NCBI GenBank assembly: GCA_023334545.1
Contig: JAADVB010000168.1
Location: 1 to 42,474 of the forward strand
DNA from: Salisapilia sapeloensis
Lineage: Eukaryota > Oomycota > Peronosporomycetes > Peronosporales > Salisapiliaceae
Direction of reading: 5' to 3'
DNA length: 42,474 nucleotides
Below, piece after piece: positions 41,977-42,474 of this stretch. Under the pieces are notes generated by a model. It did not search any database. It saw only the letters and a list, made by a program, of their open reading frames with translations, and had not been told where the DNA came from. Numbering within the stretch: position 1 is the stretch's first letter; every line of letters begins with the position of its first letter. Both the position numbers and the translations under genes were made by a program.

Positions 41977-42474
41977 GATGTCGCGCTTTAGGAGTCCGTG
42001 TTCGTAACCTATATTCTAGCTGTTTATTTCATTAACAATTTTGTTTTGCACGTATCTTTAAACACCGGTGATACGGTTTCCAACATGCTTCCTGCTTGGA
42101 TACGCTATAGCGACAATGAATCTTCTCCTTACATGATCAGAAGATCCTATAGGTTTTTGGCGTTTCATTAAAACCTATACGGCGCAAAAACCTTTACTCC
42201 ACATTGCCCACTCGGATAAATTTGATGCAAAAAAAGTTTTACTAGTGTTGCGATGTGGTAACCTAGAGTCGAAGCATTCGTCGCCCACGCACGTGTGTAA
42301 GTCAAGTCCGAGATTGCAGCACGAAGAGTATATTTGCTGTACTCGTTCTCCTAGCTGTATCTATAGCAGTCATACTTTTGCACTTGGCAGCACGCGGATA
42401 TGAAAAGTATATTTTCTTCCGTATGGTAATCGAGCTTCGAGACTCGTATATTGAGATCCCTGTCGGCTTTTCGA
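41977..42474. other. Right-end intergenic stretch
   Basis: No supported gene. An imperfect inverted repeat lies at 42151-42193 (AGGTTTTTGGCG against CGCAAAAACCT), with CCTATA on both sides of it. The start of a rightward gene beyond the window cannot be excluded. Confidence 0.35.

Overview
This is a gene-dense nuclear segment of a eukaryote. Genes alternate between strands, have short introns (mostly 49-130 bp) and sit close together, often tail to tail. The gene content (spliceosomal ZMAT2/Snu23, RBM5/10, FIP1, NF-YC, mitochondrial processing peptidase, a GBF1-type Sec7 ARF-GEF, a voltage-gated K+ channel) excludes bacteria and organelles. The ankyrin-FYVE protein, the compact layout and moderate GC suggest a stramenopile, most likely an oomycete. 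A white-rust-like (Albugo) genome is my best guess, but that is inference.

Layout. 1-4.1 kb is sparse: a split or frameshifted gene (107-699, -), a short-chain dehydrogenase (1564-2271, -), a probable decayed gene (2542-3228, -) and a two-exon gene of unknown function (3296-4044, +). 5-11 kb holds an EF-hand protein, an ankyrin-FYVE-coiled-coil protein, and a divergent pair formed by an NDUFB3-like complex I subunit and ZMAT2. 11.6-15.3 kb holds a mitochondrial peroxiredoxin-thioredoxin fusion whose stop codon lies 11 bp from that of a convergent nine-exon RBM5/10-like splicing factor. After a 2 kb gap, 17.3-28.3 kb carries a cytochrome P450, NF-YC, MPP alpha, a PUS1-type pseudouridine synthase, a K+ channel with a C-terminal EF-hand, a SAP-like protein and a coiled-coil protein with an N-myristoylation-type start. 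28.3-33.0 kb is a 1535-residue GBF1-type ARF-GEF. 34.5-42.0 kb carries an SGT/SGTA co-chaperone, a five-exon gene with no long open frame, a DPH6-RidA fusion and FIP1.

I joined exons by eye, using protein continuity, splice dinucleotides and phase, which match at every junction reported. Three genes (PUS1, ZMAT2, RBM5/10) process RNA, FIP1 forms mRNA 3' ends and DPH6 modifies EF2. I regard this as housekeeping clustering, not a dedicated system. The points most worth a second look are the Prx-Trx fusion, the excess of GTAC 5' splice sites, the hidden five-exon gene, the Ca2+-binding K+ channel and the decayed gene. I found no tRNA, rRNA, CRISPR array or intact transposon.
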